The notes: generated from the letters alone by a model not told the origin. DNA of 64,000 nt from CAZWLD01 sp964634685 (GCA_964634685.1 CAZWLD010000001.1:168652-232651); one strand, 5' to 3'; shown: positions 32,971 through 42,848, counted from the first letter of the stretch. Numbers and translations: made by a program.

Positions 32971-35841
32971 ATGCGATTAAATGAAGTATATTATGGATTT
33001 GAATTAGTTGAAAAAAAAGCCTTGAAGGAATATGATTCAACATTATTTGTTTTTAAGCATCATTATAGCGATGGAACTTTAGTATATCTAAAAAATAATG
33101 ACACGAATAAATGCTTTGCGGCTGGTTTTCGAACTCTCCCTGAGGATTCAACAGGAATAGCTCACATAATTGAACACTCATTATTGTGCGGATCTCAAAA
33201 ATATCCTTTAAAGGAGCCTTTTGTTAATTTGTTAAAGGGCTCAATGGCTAGCTTTTTGAATGCGATGACCGCGAGCGATTTTACGGTTTATCCGGTCGCA
33301 AGTCAAAACAACAAGGATTTTGATAATCTAATGAGCTGTTATCTTGACGCCGTTTTTGCCCCATTATCAATCATTGATGAAAAGCCATTTCTTCAAGAGG
33401 GATGGCATTTAGAAATGAAGGATTGTAATGATGTGCCATCAATTAAGGGCGTTGTTTATAACGAGATGAAGGGTGCAATGTCAAATGTCAATCGTATTTT
33501 AGCGCAAAGAACAAATGAAGCTCTTTATGAAGGAACTGGCTATGCTTGTAATTCGGGAGGAGAACCCGATTGTATTCCTAATTTAACCTATGAATATTAT
33601 AAGGAATTCTATAAGAATCATTATCATCCAGAAAATGGTGTTCTTTATTTGTATGGAAAAATGAACATTTTGGATAAACTAAAAATGATTGATAGTGAAT
33701 ATTTATCAAAATTTCCTAAACAAGGAAAAGCCACCAAAATTGAAATTCCGAAGGCTCTTAAAAATCGCAATGCTAAGGGCGAATATGCCATTGGTAAACA
33801 AGAGTCTCTAGAAAATAATACCTATATGTCCTTGGCTTTTGCGCTTCCAGAGTTTAATGACACAAGAAAGCAATTGGCCTTTGCGATTTTAGACCAAGCC
33901 TTGATGGCAACCAATGATTCACCATTAAAGAAGAAATTACTTGCGGCTAAGCTCGGAGAAGATATTTCATCATCGATTGATGATGATTGTATTTTACCTT
34001 CCTATGCGATTTATCTTCAAAAAACCAATAAGGATCAAAAAAAGAATTTCTATGATGTCTTTATGAAGTCCGTTAGGGAAATTATCGATGAGGGAATTGA
34101 CCAAAAGCTCTTACTCGCAACCATCAATAGCTTTGAATTTCAAAGAAAGGAAATGGATAGCGGAAGAATGCCAAAGGGATTAATCCCATGCTTTTCTATT
34201 GTCCAAGCCTTTATTTATGGTACGGATTATAAACAAGCCTTAGAATGCTCGAGCCATTTTGCTTATTTCAAAAAGCATCTAGCAGATGGCTATTTTGAGA
34301 AGCTCTTGCGCAATGTTATCTTAAGAAGTAAGCATTATGTCCAGTATGTTTTAACGCCTTCAAATACTTTAGCTTCGAAGAAGGAAGCTTTGATGAAAAA
34401 GCAAATGCTTGAGCTTAAGAAAAAAATGACCAAGGAAGAAATTGAAGCCTGTGTTTTAAAAACAAAGGAGCTAATTGCCTATCAATCAAAGCATGACACC
34501 AAGGAGGAGCTTGCGACATTACCAAGCCTAAAAATGGCGGATATCAGCTCAAAAGTTAATTCACTTGATAGTGTTATTGATGGAAATAAGATTTATTATT
34601 ATGAGAATACGAATGGCATTGGCTATTTGTCAAGCTATTTTGATTTAAAAGCGTTAACGAAAGAAGAGCTTCCATATGCCGTGGTTTTAGCAACCGTTTT
34701 AGGACAACTAGATACCGAAAAATATAGTGCTCAGGAAATCAAAAATTACGTTGATACCTATTTAGGTAAGGTTGACCTAAGATTGATTCTTGAAGGAAAG
34801 GGCAAGGAAGAAATTGTGGCAAAAATGGCCTTATCCGTTTCGGCCTTGAGTGAAAATGTTTCAAAGATTAGTGAAATATTAAATGAAATCCTTATGCATA
34901 CAAAATATGAAAAAGAGAAGATTTCATTAATTCTTACTCAGTTAAAGATTACTGCTCGTAATCAAATTATTGGCAATGGTACAGCTATAGCTATTACTGA
35001 GGCTTCTAGCCAAACCTCGAAGGCGGGAGCGCTAAAGGCAATGGTATCTAATGTTAAAATGCTAAAAATCTTTGAGGATATGCTAAATGATATGGATAAT
35101 ACGTGTAGCTTGATGACGAAGGTTTCCCAAAAAATATTTAGGATGGATAACAGAATTGTATCCTTTGCGGGAGATAGGGAGACTGTTAAGGCCTTAGAGG
35201 AACAATTTGCTTTATTAAATCTAAATAAAGATGAATATGCAAATTGTCTCGAGGTTTCAATAAATCAAGCCAGCAAACAGGCAATTGTTATTCCGAGCGA
35301 GGTTAATTACAATGCTTGTGTGATTAATTTATCGGATTTAGCGATGACGGTTAATGGACCTTTAATGATTGCCTCGCATATTCTTCGTTATGATTACTTA
35401 TGGCCAGAGGTTCGTGTTAAGGGTGGGGCCTACGGATGTAATGCGTCCGCAAAGACATCAACTAATGAATTTGTGTTAAGCTCATATCGTGATCCAAATG
35501 TTGTTAATACCTATCAAGTATTTGCCAATGCGGCCTCCTATTTGGCTAATTTCAAGTGTGAAAAACCTGAATTCATTTCTTATCTAATTGGTGCTATTGG
35601 TGGCTTTGATCAGCCGGCAAGCATTGCATCAATGATATCAAGTGAGGATTACTATTATTTGCTAGGAATCACGAAGGAAATGCGCGAGCAATTAAAGAAG
35701 GAAATGATTCATACAACCATTAAGGATGTTAATAAAGTAAGTGCTTTATTTGAAAAAATGGCTTCAAATGGTGCCTTTGTGACAATTGGCAATGAAACAA
35801 AAATTAAAGAATATAGCTTTGATGAGACAAAAGAATTATAA
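32971..35841 (+). CDS. M16C zinc metallopeptidase (PreP-like)
   Basis: 956 residues, the length of a two-lobed presequence-peptidase-type M16C enzyme. The inverted zinc motif HIIEH (His65, Glu68, His69) and the downstream Glu region (GVVYNEMKGAMS) are intact. The middle M16C-associated domain and the inactive C-terminal lobe are present. There is no signal peptide, so it should act in the cytosol, degrading peptides up to several tens of residues. Ends in a hairpin. Confidence 0.92.
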   Translation: MRLNEVYYGFELVEKKALKEYDSTLFVFKHHYSDGTLVYLKNNDTNKCFAAGFRTLPEDSTGIAHIIEHSLLCGSQKYPLKEPFVNLLKGSMASFLNAMTASDFTVYPVASQNNKDFDNLMSCYLDAVFAPLSIIDEKPFLQEGWHLEMKDCNDVPSIKGVVYNEMKGAMSNVNRILAQRTNEALYEGTGYACNSGGEPDCIPNLTYEYYKEFYKNHYHPENGVLYLYGKMNILDKLKMIDSEYLSKFPKQGKATKIEIPKALKNRNAKGEYAIGKQESLENNTYMSLAFALPEFNDTRKQLAFAILDQALMATNDSPLKKKLLAAKLGEDISSSIDDDCILPSYAIYLQKTNKDQKKNFYDVFMKSVREIIDEGIDQKLLLATINSFEFQRKEMDSGRMPKGLIPCFSIVQAFIYGTDYKQALECSSHFAYFKKHLADGYFEKLLRNVILRSKHYVQYVLTPSNTLASKKEALMKKQMLELKKKMTKEEIEACVLKTKELIAYQSKHDTKEELATLPSLKMADISSKVNSLDSVIDGNKIYYYENTNGIGYLSSYFDLKALTKEELPYAVVLATVLGQLDTEKYSAQEIKNYVDTYLGKVDLRLILEGKGKEEIVAKMALSVSALSENVSKISEILNEILMHTKYEKEKISLILTQLKITARNQIIGNGTAIAITEASSQTSKAGALKAMVSNVKMLKIFEDMLNDMDNTCSLMTKVSQKIFRMDNRIVSFAGDRETVKALEEQFALLNLNKDEYANCLEVSINQASKQAIVIPSEVNYNACVINLSDLAMTVNGPLMIASHILRYDYLWPEVRVKGGAYGCNASAKTSTNEFVLSSYRDPNVVNTYQVFANAASYLANFKCEKPEFISYLIGAIGGFDQPASIASMISSEDYYYLLGITKEMREQLKKEMIHTTIKDVNKVSALFEKMASNGAFVTIGNETKIKEYSFDETKEL

Positions 35842-35848
35842 CAAATTA

Positions 35849-35876
35849 GGCTCTCTTTAATTAGAGAGCCATTATT
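35849..35876 (+). terminator. Hairpin after the M16C peptidase gene
   Basis: GGCTCTCT (35849-35856) pairs with AGAGAGCC (35863-35870), but the tail has few T, so it may be a weak terminator allowing read-through into the hydrolase gene. Confidence 0.6.
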
Positions 35877-35893
35877 TTAAGGAGATAAAAGTT

Positions 35894-36793
35894 ATGAGAG
35901 AAATATTTTTAAATGGTAGTGATGGCTATAAATTAACAATTCATCTTTTTGAGGTAACCAACCCTAAAGGCTTTATTCAGCTAATTCATGGAATGGAGGA
36001 GCATCAAGAGCGTTATGAGGATTTCATTGAAAAATTAAATGAAGCGGGATATACGGTTATATCCTCAGATATGCGTGGTCACGGCAAGGATTGTTTAGAA
36101 TTAGGCTATTTTGCCGATCGATTAGGAAATGATTTATTAGTGTCCGATCAAATGATTATTACCGAATATATCAAGCGGGAATTTAAGGCTAATGGCGTTA
36201 TTATTTTTGCGCATTCAATGGGAACGATTATTACAAGAAAGCTTCTCCAAACGAAATCTAGCGACTATGAGAGGGTGATTTTATCGGGATATCCTTATCC
36301 GAAGGCAATGTCGAGATTAGGCTTAATTTTAGGCAAAATAATTGCTTTGTTCAAGGGTAAGCATCATTTTTCACCCTTATTAGAAAAGATGGCGGTAGGA
36401 GTCTTCAATAAAGATATCAAAAATCCCAAAACAAGCGTTGATTGGCTAAGCCATAACGAAGAGAATGTTAATAAATATATTGAGGACCCTCTCTGTGGCA
36501 AGGGCTTCAAAACCCAAGGCTTTTTGGATTTGTTTCATTTAGTCATTGATATTCGAAAGCCTAAGAAGTATCGAAATGTTAATCAGGAATTAAAAATCCT
36601 CACCTTGCGAGGCGAGGATGATCCTTGTACAGGATATGAAAAGGGTTCAAAGAAAAGCTTGTTGATTCTAAAAAAAGCGGGATTTAAGAATATTAGAGAT
36701 ATTGCCTATCCAAAAATGCGCCATGAAATCTTAAATGAAGATAATCGTGATTTAGTATATAATGATGTTATTGATTTTCTAACAAAAGGGTAA
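35894..36793 (+). CDS. Alpha/beta hydrolase, monoacylglycerol-lipase/lysophospholipase type
   Basis: 299 residues with oxyanion-hole segment HGMEEHQERY, DMRGHGKD, nucleophile elbow AHSMG (Ser), a late Asp (GEDDPC) and catalytic His in MRHEIL. This is the lysophospholipase/MGL family (Hydrolase_4). No export signal. Its last 26 bp overlap the end of the convergent regulator gene. The substrate is unknown. Confidence 0.88.
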   Translation: MREIFLNGSDGYKLTIHLFEVTNPKGFIQLIHGMEEHQERYEDFIEKLNEAGYTVISSDMRGHGKDCLELGYFADRLGNDLLVSDQMIITEYIKREFKANGVIIFAHSMGTIITRKLLQTKSSDYERVILSGYPYPKAMSRLGLILGKIIALFKGKHHFSPLLEKMAVGVFNKDIKNPKTSVDWLSHNEENVNKYIEDPLCGKGFKTQGFLDLFHLVIDIRKPKKYRNVNQELKILTLRGEDDPCTGYEKGSKKSLLILKKAGFKNIRDIAYPKMRHEILNEDNRDLVYNDVIDFLTKG

Positions 36794-37409
36794 TCTTTCG
36801 ATTTTTCATCAGGATTAATTTTTCGTCTTTTAAAACCTTGAGCTCACGCGAGACCGCTGAACGATTGCTGGCGAGATAATCCGCAAGCTCGGTGATTGAA
36901 AAAGGAAGATAGATATTTTTGGTTCCCTGCTTTCTGGAAAGGATTTTAAAATATTGTAAAATTTTTTCTCGGATGGTCGTTTTGGTAATAATATCAATCC
37001 TTTCATTTAGTAAGTTTGTAATTTCAGTAAATAAATCGATGAAGTTGATAAAGAAAGTTGTGTAATAGAATGGTAAATTCTTGCCCTTGAAGTGCTTGAT
37101 TGTAGCGTAATCAATGATGGTTATCTTAGTTTCCTCTTGGGCAATCATTTCATAGTCATTGTTGGAAAAAGACAAAATCATCGTATTGAAGGGATTGCTT
37201 TCATCGTATTCCCCAACGAGTGATCTTTTGCCGTCGTAGTCGGTTTTATAGAGCCGCAAATAGCCTTTGTCGATTAAAACAATTTGATTATATTTATTAA
37301 TCTTTTTGTAAATATTTTCGTCCTTTTTAAAATATAACGAAATTGCTTCTAGACTCCTCAATATGTCCTCTTTTTCCTCGATTTTGATATTTTCAAATAG
37401 ATTTTTCAT
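36768..37409 (-). CDS. Crp/Fnr-family transcription regulator, cysteine-free
   Basis: 213 residues: an N-terminal cyclic-nucleotide-binding-like beta barrel (about 20-115), a dimerisation helix, and a C-terminal winged helix with LADYLASNRSAVSRELKVL. It contains no cysteine, so it cannot bind an Fe-S cluster like FNR, and the cAMP-binding residues are not conserved; the ligand is unknown. ATG at 37409 is chosen for its AAGGAGG site over an in-frame ATG at 37433. It is divergent from nrdD, and a 16-bp palindrome between them is placed as its likely operator (see that entry). Confidence 0.9.
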   Translation of the reverse strand: MKNLFENIKIEEKEDILRSLEAISLYFKKDENIYKKINKYNQIVLIDKGYLRLYKTDYDGKRSLVGEYDESNPFNTMILSFSNNDYEMIAQEETKITIIDYATIKHFKGKNLPFYYTTFFINFIDLFTEITNLLNERIDIITKTTIREKILQYFKILSRKQGTKNIYLPFSITELADYLASNRSAVSRELKVLKDEKLILMKNRKITLLLENQ

Positions 37410-37431
37410 GAAAATGACCTCCTTCATTTTC

Positions 37432-37459
37432 ATTATATCATTTTTTAAAAATGTTGCAA
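37432..37459 (-). promoter_or_regulatory. Promoter of the Crp-family gene
   Basis: On the minus strand, TTGCAA (37459-37454), 16 bp, TATAAT (37437-37432). The -35 lies inside the 16-bp palindrome. Confidence 0.65.
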
Positions 37460-37467
37460 CTGCAACA
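37452..37467. promoter_or_regulatory. Palindromic operator between crp-like gene and nrdD
   Basis: TGTTGCAACTGCAACA is a perfect 7-2-7 palindrome and also reads TGTTG-N6-CAACA, the Crp/Fnr-site geometry. Its centre is 41.5 bp before the start site predicted from the nrdD -10 box, and it covers the -35 of the regulator's own promoter. Confidence 0.75.
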
Positions 37468-37488
37468 GTACATTTTGTTTTCTTGTGT

Positions 37489-37494
37489 TATAAT
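37489..37494 (+). promoter_or_regulatory. -10 box of nrdDG promoter lacking a -35
   Basis: Perfect TATAAT. The sequence 17 bp upstream (CAGTAC) does not resemble TTGACA, consistent with activator dependence. Confidence 0.65.
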
Positions 37495-37528
37495 AAGTGC
37501 GTATTTCAAGAAGAGGAGTAGAGGAAAC

Positions 37529-39691
37529 ATGAAGATAATTAAAAGAGATGGGCACGTTGTAGATTATTCCCCAGACAAAATTAAATTAGCGATTCAAAAG
37601 GCTAACAATGAAATGACAAATGATGAGGACAAGGTATCAGATATTCAAATTAAGAATATCGTTAAGTACATTGAAAGTCTTCAAAAGAAAAGAATGCTTG
37701 TTGAGGATGTTCAAGACATCATCGAAATGCGTTTAATGTCACTTGGTAAATATAATCTTGCCAAATTATATATTACCTATCGTTATCGCCGTGAATTAGT
37801 TCGTAAGAGTAATACGACCGATTTATCAATCAAGGAGTTAATTGATGGGGAAAGCGAATATTGGAATACGGAGAATTCTAATAAAAACGCTAAAGTTGTA
37901 ACGACTCAAAGAGATTATCTAGCTGGTATTACAAGTACAGATATTACAAGAAGATTTTTATTGCCTCAAGATATTGTAAAGGCACATGATGAAGGAGTTA
38001 TTCATTTCCATGACGCCGATTATTTTGCGCAAAATGCTCTCCACAATTGTGATTTAATTAATTTAGAGGATATGCTCCAAAATGGGACAAACATTAATGG
38101 CGTTATGATTGAGAAGCCTCACCGCTTTTTAACCGCAATGACCATCGCAACCCAATTGATTACGGCTGTTGCGAGCAGTCAATATGGTGGTGCTACTATT
38201 ACTTTAACGCATTTAGCTCCATTTGTTCGTTCAAGCTACGAATATTATGTAAAGAGATATGAGAGTCGAGGCTTGGATAAAGAAACAGCTTTAAAATATG
38301 CCAAGGAAGACCTTGATAAAGAGATTACGGATGGAGTTCAAACCTTCCAATATCAAATTAATTCAATGACTACAACCAATGGACAAGCACCTTTTTTAAG
38401 TGTTTGCATGTATTTGGGTGAAACTGCCGAATATAAGTATGAGCTATCATTATTAATTGAAGAGGTTTTAAGACAACGAATTAAGGGTATGAAAAATGAA
38501 AAGGGTGTATATATTACTCCAGCCTTCCCTAAGCTTTTATATGTTTTGGAGGAGGATAACATTCACCCAGAATCAAAATATTACTATTTAACGGAATTAG
38601 CGGCTCAATGTACCGCTAAGCGTATGGTTCCTGATTATATTTCCGAAAAAATGATGAAGAAGCTTAAGGTGGACAAAAATGGTGATGGTCAATGCTATCC
38701 ATGTATGGGTTGCCGTTCCTTCTTGACTCCATATGTTGACAAGGCTGGAAAGCCAAAATATTATGGTCGTTTTAATCAAGGCGTTGTCACTATCAATTTA
38801 CCAGATGTGGCTTTATCCTCGGATGGTGATATGGATTTATTCTGGAAGATTTTTGAAGAGCGATTAGAATTATGTCATCGTGCCCTTCAAATTCGCCATA
38901 AGCGTTTAAGTAATGTCACAAGTGATGTTGCGCCAATCCTTTGGCAACATGGAGCTTTAGCTCGTCTTAAAAAGGGTGAAAGCATTCATGATTTATTACA
39001 TAACGGCTATTCAACAATTTCTTTAGGATATGCTGGATTATATGAATGTGTTAAATTTATGACCGGACATTCGCACACTGACAACGGTGTCGGTAAGGAA
39101 TTTGCTTTGCAGGTTATGCGTAAGCTTAATGATAAGTGTAAGGAATGGAAGGCTGCTGAGGATATCGATTACAGTGTTTATGGTACACCAATTGAATCGA
39201 CAACCTATAAATTTGCCAAATGCCTTCGTGAGCGCTTTGGAAAGATTAAGGGTATAACTGATCGTGATTATATTACAAACTCTTATCACGTTCCAGTATT
39301 TGAAGAAATTGATGCCTTCACTAAGCTTGCATTAGAAAGTGAATTCCAGGTTTTAAGTCCTGGTGGAGCTATTTCCTATATTGAAACACCAAATTTAACG
39401 AATAACCTCGATGTCATCATGCAAGTAATTACCTTTATTTATGATAATATTATGTATGCCGAATTAAATACAAAATCTGACTATTGTCAAAAATGTGGAT
39501 ATGACGGAGAAATTTTATTAGATGATAATCTTGAATGGTATTGTCCAAATTGTGGAAATAAGGATCATGATACCTTAAATGTTGCCCGACGTACCTGTGG
39601 ATATATCGGAACGAATTTCTGGAATCGTGGACGTACCCAAGAAATTAAGGAACGCGTAATTCATATTGATAATAAAAACGTTGAGGAATAA
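37529..39691 (+). CDS. nrdD: Anaerobic ribonucleoside-triphosphate reductase
   Basis: 720-residue class III reductase making dNTPs without oxygen. N-terminal ATP-cone (residues 1-95: MKIIKRDG and DIIEMRLM), the glycyl-radical core, the C-terminal zinc site (CQKCG with CPNCG) and the radical Gly691 in RRTCGYIG. ATG at 37529 lies after AGAGGAG; an earlier in-frame start would run through the promoter. It precedes its activase nrdG by 2 bp and dut. It is the only ribonucleotide reductase seen here and points to an anaerobe. Confidence 0.97.
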   Translation: MKIIKRDGHVVDYSPDKIKLAIQKANNEMTNDEDKVSDIQIKNIVKYIESLQKKRMLVEDVQDIIEMRLMSLGKYNLAKLYITYRYRRELVRKSNTTDLSIKELIDGESEYWNTENSNKNAKVVTTQRDYLAGITSTDITRRFLLPQDIVKAHDEGVIHFHDADYFAQNALHNCDLINLEDMLQNGTNINGVMIEKPHRFLTAMTIATQLITAVASSQYGGATITLTHLAPFVRSSYEYYVKRYESRGLDKETALKYAKEDLDKEITDGVQTFQYQINSMTTTNGQAPFLSVCMYLGETAEYKYELSLLIEEVLRQRIKGMKNEKGVYITPAFPKLLYVLEEDNIHPESKYYYLTELAAQCTAKRMVPDYISEKMMKKLKVDKNGDGQCYPCMGCRSFLTPYVDKAGKPKYYGRFNQGVVTINLPDVALSSDGDMDLFWKIFEERLELCHRALQIRHKRLSNVTSDVAPILWQHGALARLKKGESIHDLLHNGYSTISLGYAGLYECVKFMTGHSHTDNGVGKEFALQVMRKLNDKCKEWKAAEDIDYSVYGTPIESTTYKFAKCLRERFGKIKGITDRDYITNSYHVPVFEEIDAFTKLALESEFQVLSPGGAISYIETPNLTNNLDVIMQVITFIYDNIMYAELNTKSDYCQKCGYDGEILLDDNLEWYCPNCGNKDHDTLNVARRTCGYIGTNFWNRGRTQEIKERVIHIDNKNVEE

Positions 39692-39693
39692 TT

Positions 39694-40191
39694 ATGCGTT
39701 ATCATACAATAAGAAAAATGGATATTTCAAATGGCCCTGGAATCAGGGTCTCCATTTTTATGCAAGGATGTACCTTCAATTGTCCTAATTGCTTTAACAA
39801 GGAAACCCATGATTTTGCCGGGGGAAAGGAATTTAATGATGAGGTCATTGCTAAGGTTTTATCATTATGTTCATTAAATCATATCGTCGGCTTATCAATA
39901 TTAGGTGGGGAGCCCCTTCATCCGAAAAATATTTTGGGCAGCACCGAGCTCGCCAAAAAATTTAAGGAAGCGTATCCTCAAAAAAGTCTTTGGGTTTGGA
40001 CGGGTTTTCTTTATGAGGATGTCAAGGATAATGAAATATTTGAATACATCGATGTTTTAGTTGATGGACAATATAAGGATGAGCTTCATGATTTTAGGTT
40101 GAAATGGCGAGGTTCATCCAATCAACGAGTTATTGATATCAAAAAATCAAGGAAGGCTAATGAAGTAATTTTATTAGAAGAGGAATCATAA
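39694..40191 (+). CDS. nrdG: Anaerobic ribonucleotide reductase activating enzyme
   Basis: 165-residue radical-SAM enzyme that generates the glycyl radical in NrdD. The 4Fe-4S motif CTFNCPNC (CxxxCxxC) and SILGGEPLHP (SAM-binding GGE) are present. ATG 2 bp after nrdD; its stop codon overlaps the dut start. Confidence 0.96.
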   Translation: MRYHTIRKMDISNGPGIRVSIFMQGCTFNCPNCFNKETHDFAGGKEFNDEVIAKVLSLCSLNHIVGLSILGGEPLHPKNILGSTELAKKFKEAYPQKSLWVWTGFLYEDVKDNEIFEYIDVLVDGQYKDELHDFRLKWRGSSNQRVIDIKKSRKANEVILLEEES

Positions 40192-40637
40192 TGATAATAG
40201 AACAAGTAAAAATCAAAAAGCTTGACTCACGAGCAAAAATTCCAACCTACGGAAGTCCCTATTCAGCGGGCTGTGATCTTTACGCTTTATTAGATGGGGC
40301 GGTAACCTTTAGTCCGAATGAAACTAAATTTATTAAAACCGGTTTATCCATTGAAATTCCCGTTGGCTATGCAGGCTTAATCTACGCAAGAAGTGGACTT
40401 GCTTGTAAAAAAGGATTGGCTCCGGCAAATAAGGTTGGCGTTATCGATGCCGATTACCGAGGAGAAATTATGGTTGCTCTTCACAATCATTCCAATCAAG
40501 AAATTACGATTGAACCCTTCGAGAGAATTGCTCAATTGGTAATTACACCTTATCTTAAGGCTGAATTTACAGAAGCTACTGAGCTTTCAGACACCGAAAG
40601 AGGATCGGGTGGCTTTGGTTCAACCGGAAATAAGTAA
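40191..40637 (+). CDS. dut: dUTP diphosphatase (trimeric)
   Basis: 148 residues. Hydrolyses dUTP to dUMP for thymidylate synthesis. The five dUTPase motifs are visible: AGCDLYA, RSGLA, GVIDADYRGE, ERIAQLV and the C-terminal RGSGGFGSTG that closes over the active site. Overlaps nrdG by 1 bp, placing dNTP supply and dUTP removal in one operon. Confidence 0.96.
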   Translation: MIIEQVKIKKLDSRAKIPTYGSPYSAGCDLYALLDGAVTFSPNETKFIKTGLSIEIPVGYAGLIYARSGLACKKGLAPANKVGVIDADYRGEIMVALHNHSNQEITIEPFERIAQLVITPYLKAEFTEATELSDTERGSGGFGSTGNK

Positions 40638-40655
40638 TAATATTTAAGAAATAAG

Positions 40656-40687
40656 GAATAATGTTATTAGACATTGTTCTTTTTTTT
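40656..40687 (+). terminator. Terminator of the nrdDG-dut operon
   Basis: A 9-bp stem with one wobble (40656-40664 with 40671-40679) followed by T8. Confidence 0.85.
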
Positions 40688-40729
40688 ATGCATTCTGCAT
40701 AATAATCTAATAGCATTGGAGGTGGAAGC

Positions 40730-41740
40730 GTGAGGATTGTTATCACGGGTGGTAAGACAATGGGACATATCAAGCCAGCGATGGTTTTGGCGGATGATTT
40801 GGCAAAAAAGCATGAAATTTTTTATTTTGGAAATGACGCCAGCAAGGAATACAAGGAAGCATTACAAAGGGATTATATGACCTTCTATAAAATGAAGGTT
40901 ATAGGATTTAATCGAAAAAGAATACTTGTTAATTTAAAAGCGATTTATTTATTAATAAAAGAATATTTTCACTGTAAAAAAATCATTAAAAAGCTTAATC
41001 CGGATGTGATTATCGGTTTTGGTGGCTTTGTCAGTGCTCCAGTTTTGTTAGCGGGAATAAGATTAAGAAAAAAGACCTTTATTCATGAACAAAATAGTAT
41101 TCCTGGGCTTGTCAATAAAACCTTAGGTAATCGTGTCTCAAAGGTTTTAGTATCCTTCGAATATACCTTAAAATATTTTGATAATGGTATTTTATGTGGT
41201 AATCCAGTTGGTCAAGCTATCAAGTATCAAAAAAGTAATTTGATATATCAAAATCAAAAAAAGCTTCTTTTTATTGGAGGATCTCAGGGGGCAAAAAGAA
41301 TCAATGAGCTAGCTTTAGAGCTTAAGGATGATTATCAAATTATCTTGATTTGTGGAGATCGATTTTATACGGATTCACTTCCTAAAGGGATAACTGTTTT
41401 AAAATATTATGATAATTTGCCAAGCTTAATGATAGAGGCAGATTTGGTTATATCAAGAAGTGGCGCTTCGACAATTGCGGAAATCTTAGCCATTGGAAAG
41501 CCCGTTATTTTTATTCCATCACCAAACGTTTCAAATAATCACCAGGAAATCAATAGTAATATCTTATATGATAAAGGGGCATGTGAAATGATTCTTGAGG
41601 CTGATTGTAATAAAGAAAGCTTAGTAAAGAAAATCAATCGTTTGTTAGAAAACCCATTTTTGTGTGAGGATATGATTTTGCGACAACGAGAGATGAATAT
41701 TGATAATTCACTAGCCCGAATTAAAAGGGAAATTTTATAG
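40730..41740 (+). CDS. murG: UDP-GlcNAc:undecaprenyl-pyrophosphoryl-MurNAc-pentapeptide transferase
   Basis: 336-residue GT28 glycosyltransferase making lipid II on the inner membrane face. Motifs: GGKTMGHIKPA at the N-terminus (GGTGGH loop in altered form), FGGFVSAPV, HEQNSIPG, GGSQGAKRIN and RSGASTIAE. The first loop is GGKTMGH instead of the usual GGTGGH, a small deviation. GTG start after GGAGGTGG. Begins the murG-murB-ftsZ block that parallels B. subtilis. Confidence 0.95.
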   Translation: MRIVITGGKTMGHIKPAMVLADDLAKKHEIFYFGNDASKEYKEALQRDYMTFYKMKVIGFNRKRILVNLKAIYLLIKEYFHCKKIIKKLNPDVIIGFGGFVSAPVLLAGIRLRKKTFIHEQNSIPGLVNKTLGNRVSKVLVSFEYTLKYFDNGILCGNPVGQAIKYQKSNLIYQNQKKLLFIGGSQGAKRINELALELKDDYQIILICGDRFYTDSLPKGITVLKYYDNLPSLMIEADLVISRSGASTIAEILAIGKPVIFIPSPNVSNNHQEINSNILYDKGACEMILEADCNKESLVKKINRLLENPFLCEDMILRQREMNIDNSLARIKREIL

Positions 41741-41753
41741 GGGGATAAGTAAT

Positions 41754-42659
41754 GTGAAAAGATTTATTAAGAAGAATAATTTAGGGGAAATAAAAAAGAA
41801 TCAAAGCTTCAAGAACCTAACATCAATGAGAGTTGGCGGAAAAATCAAATATTTGATCTATCCTAATAATATCAATAGTTTTATTCGGATAATGAAAAAA
41901 ATCCGAAAACGAAAGTTTTTAGTTTTGGGAAATGGAACGAATATTATTCCATCTGATCGTTATTATAAAGGAATTGTCATATCTTTAAAGAAAATGCCCC
42001 TTTCCTTTAATGAAAGAGATAATGAAATTGAGGTTTCAGCCAATTATAGTGTGATGAAGCTTGCGACCAAAATGGCCGAAAAGGGTTATGGTGACTATGC
42101 CTTTTTAAGTGGTATTCCTGGTAATATGGCTGGTGTTGTCGTTATGAATGCCGGAGCCTATAATCATCAAATTGAGGAATTATTTCTAAAGGCCTTAATC
42201 GTGGATGAATATGGTAAGGTTCGAACCATAACAAAATCGCAAATTGATTTTTCTTATCGGTATTCAACATTCAGACAGAAAAAATGGACCATTCTATCAG
42301 TCACTTTAAAAAAAGGAAATAAAGGGACCTATCTTATGAACAAAATCAAAGAATGGAAGCTTTATAGGGCTGAAACACAACCTCTTACTATGCCTAATTG
42401 TGGAAGTATTTTTAAGAATGAAAAAACAACTCCAGCCTGGAAAATAATTGAGGGTCTAGGCTTAAGAGGATATACGATTGGCGAGGCAACATATTCGCTT
42501 AAGCATGCCAATTTTATCGTTAATTTAGGTAATGCTAAAGCGATGGATGTTTATGCATTGGTTTCCCTAGCAAAAAGGAAAGCCTATGATAAATATAAGA
42601 TAAACTTGGAGACAGAAATCATCTTTTTTAATTTCAAAAAGAAACAAATTTCGGCTTAG
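41754..42659 (+). CDS. murB: UDP-N-acetylenolpyruvoylglucosamine reductase
   Basis: 301-residue FAD enzyme reducing UDP-GlcNAc-enolpyruvate to UDP-MurNAc. Type II-like MurB layout: TSMRVGGK, GNGTN, SGIPGNMAGVVVMNAGAY, YRYS, catalytic Ser in NCGSIFKN, and the final Glu in INLETE. GTG start 13 bp after murG. divIB, which follows murB in B. subtilis, is absent. Confidence 0.95.
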   Translation: MKRFIKKNNLGEIKKNQSFKNLTSMRVGGKIKYLIYPNNINSFIRIMKKIRKRKFLVLGNGTNIIPSDRYYKGIVISLKKMPLSFNERDNEIEVSANYSVMKLATKMAEKGYGDYAFLSGIPGNMAGVVVMNAGAYNHQIEELFLKALIVDEYGKVRTITKSQIDFSYRYSTFRQKKWTILSVTLKKGNKGTYLMNKIKEWKLYRAETQPLTMPNCGSIFKNEKTTPAWKIIEGLGLRGYTIGEATYSLKHANFIVNLGNAKAMDVYALVSLAKRKAYDKYKINLETEIIFFNFKKKQISA

Positions 42660-42786
42660 TCATCACATTATCCATTTTTATAATATTAAAATTTATCGTA
42701 AATAATAGTGGTGCCAAATAAAAACTAAAAACTTCGAAAGCAAAATCAAAATTATTATAAAAAAAATCTTTAAAAATATCTTTTCT

Positions 42787-42814
42787 TTGATGCATATTTA
42801 TTGTAAAATATAAA
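42787..42814 (+). promoter_or_regulatory. Candidate ftsZ promoter
   Basis: TTGATG (42787-42792), 16 bp, TATAAA (42809-42814). The 189-bp gap between murB and ftsZ holds no gene; ftsA, normally here, is missing. Confidence 0.5.
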
Positions 42815-42848
42815 AGAGAAGTATTAAGGTTAAGGTGGAGGTTTTAGT

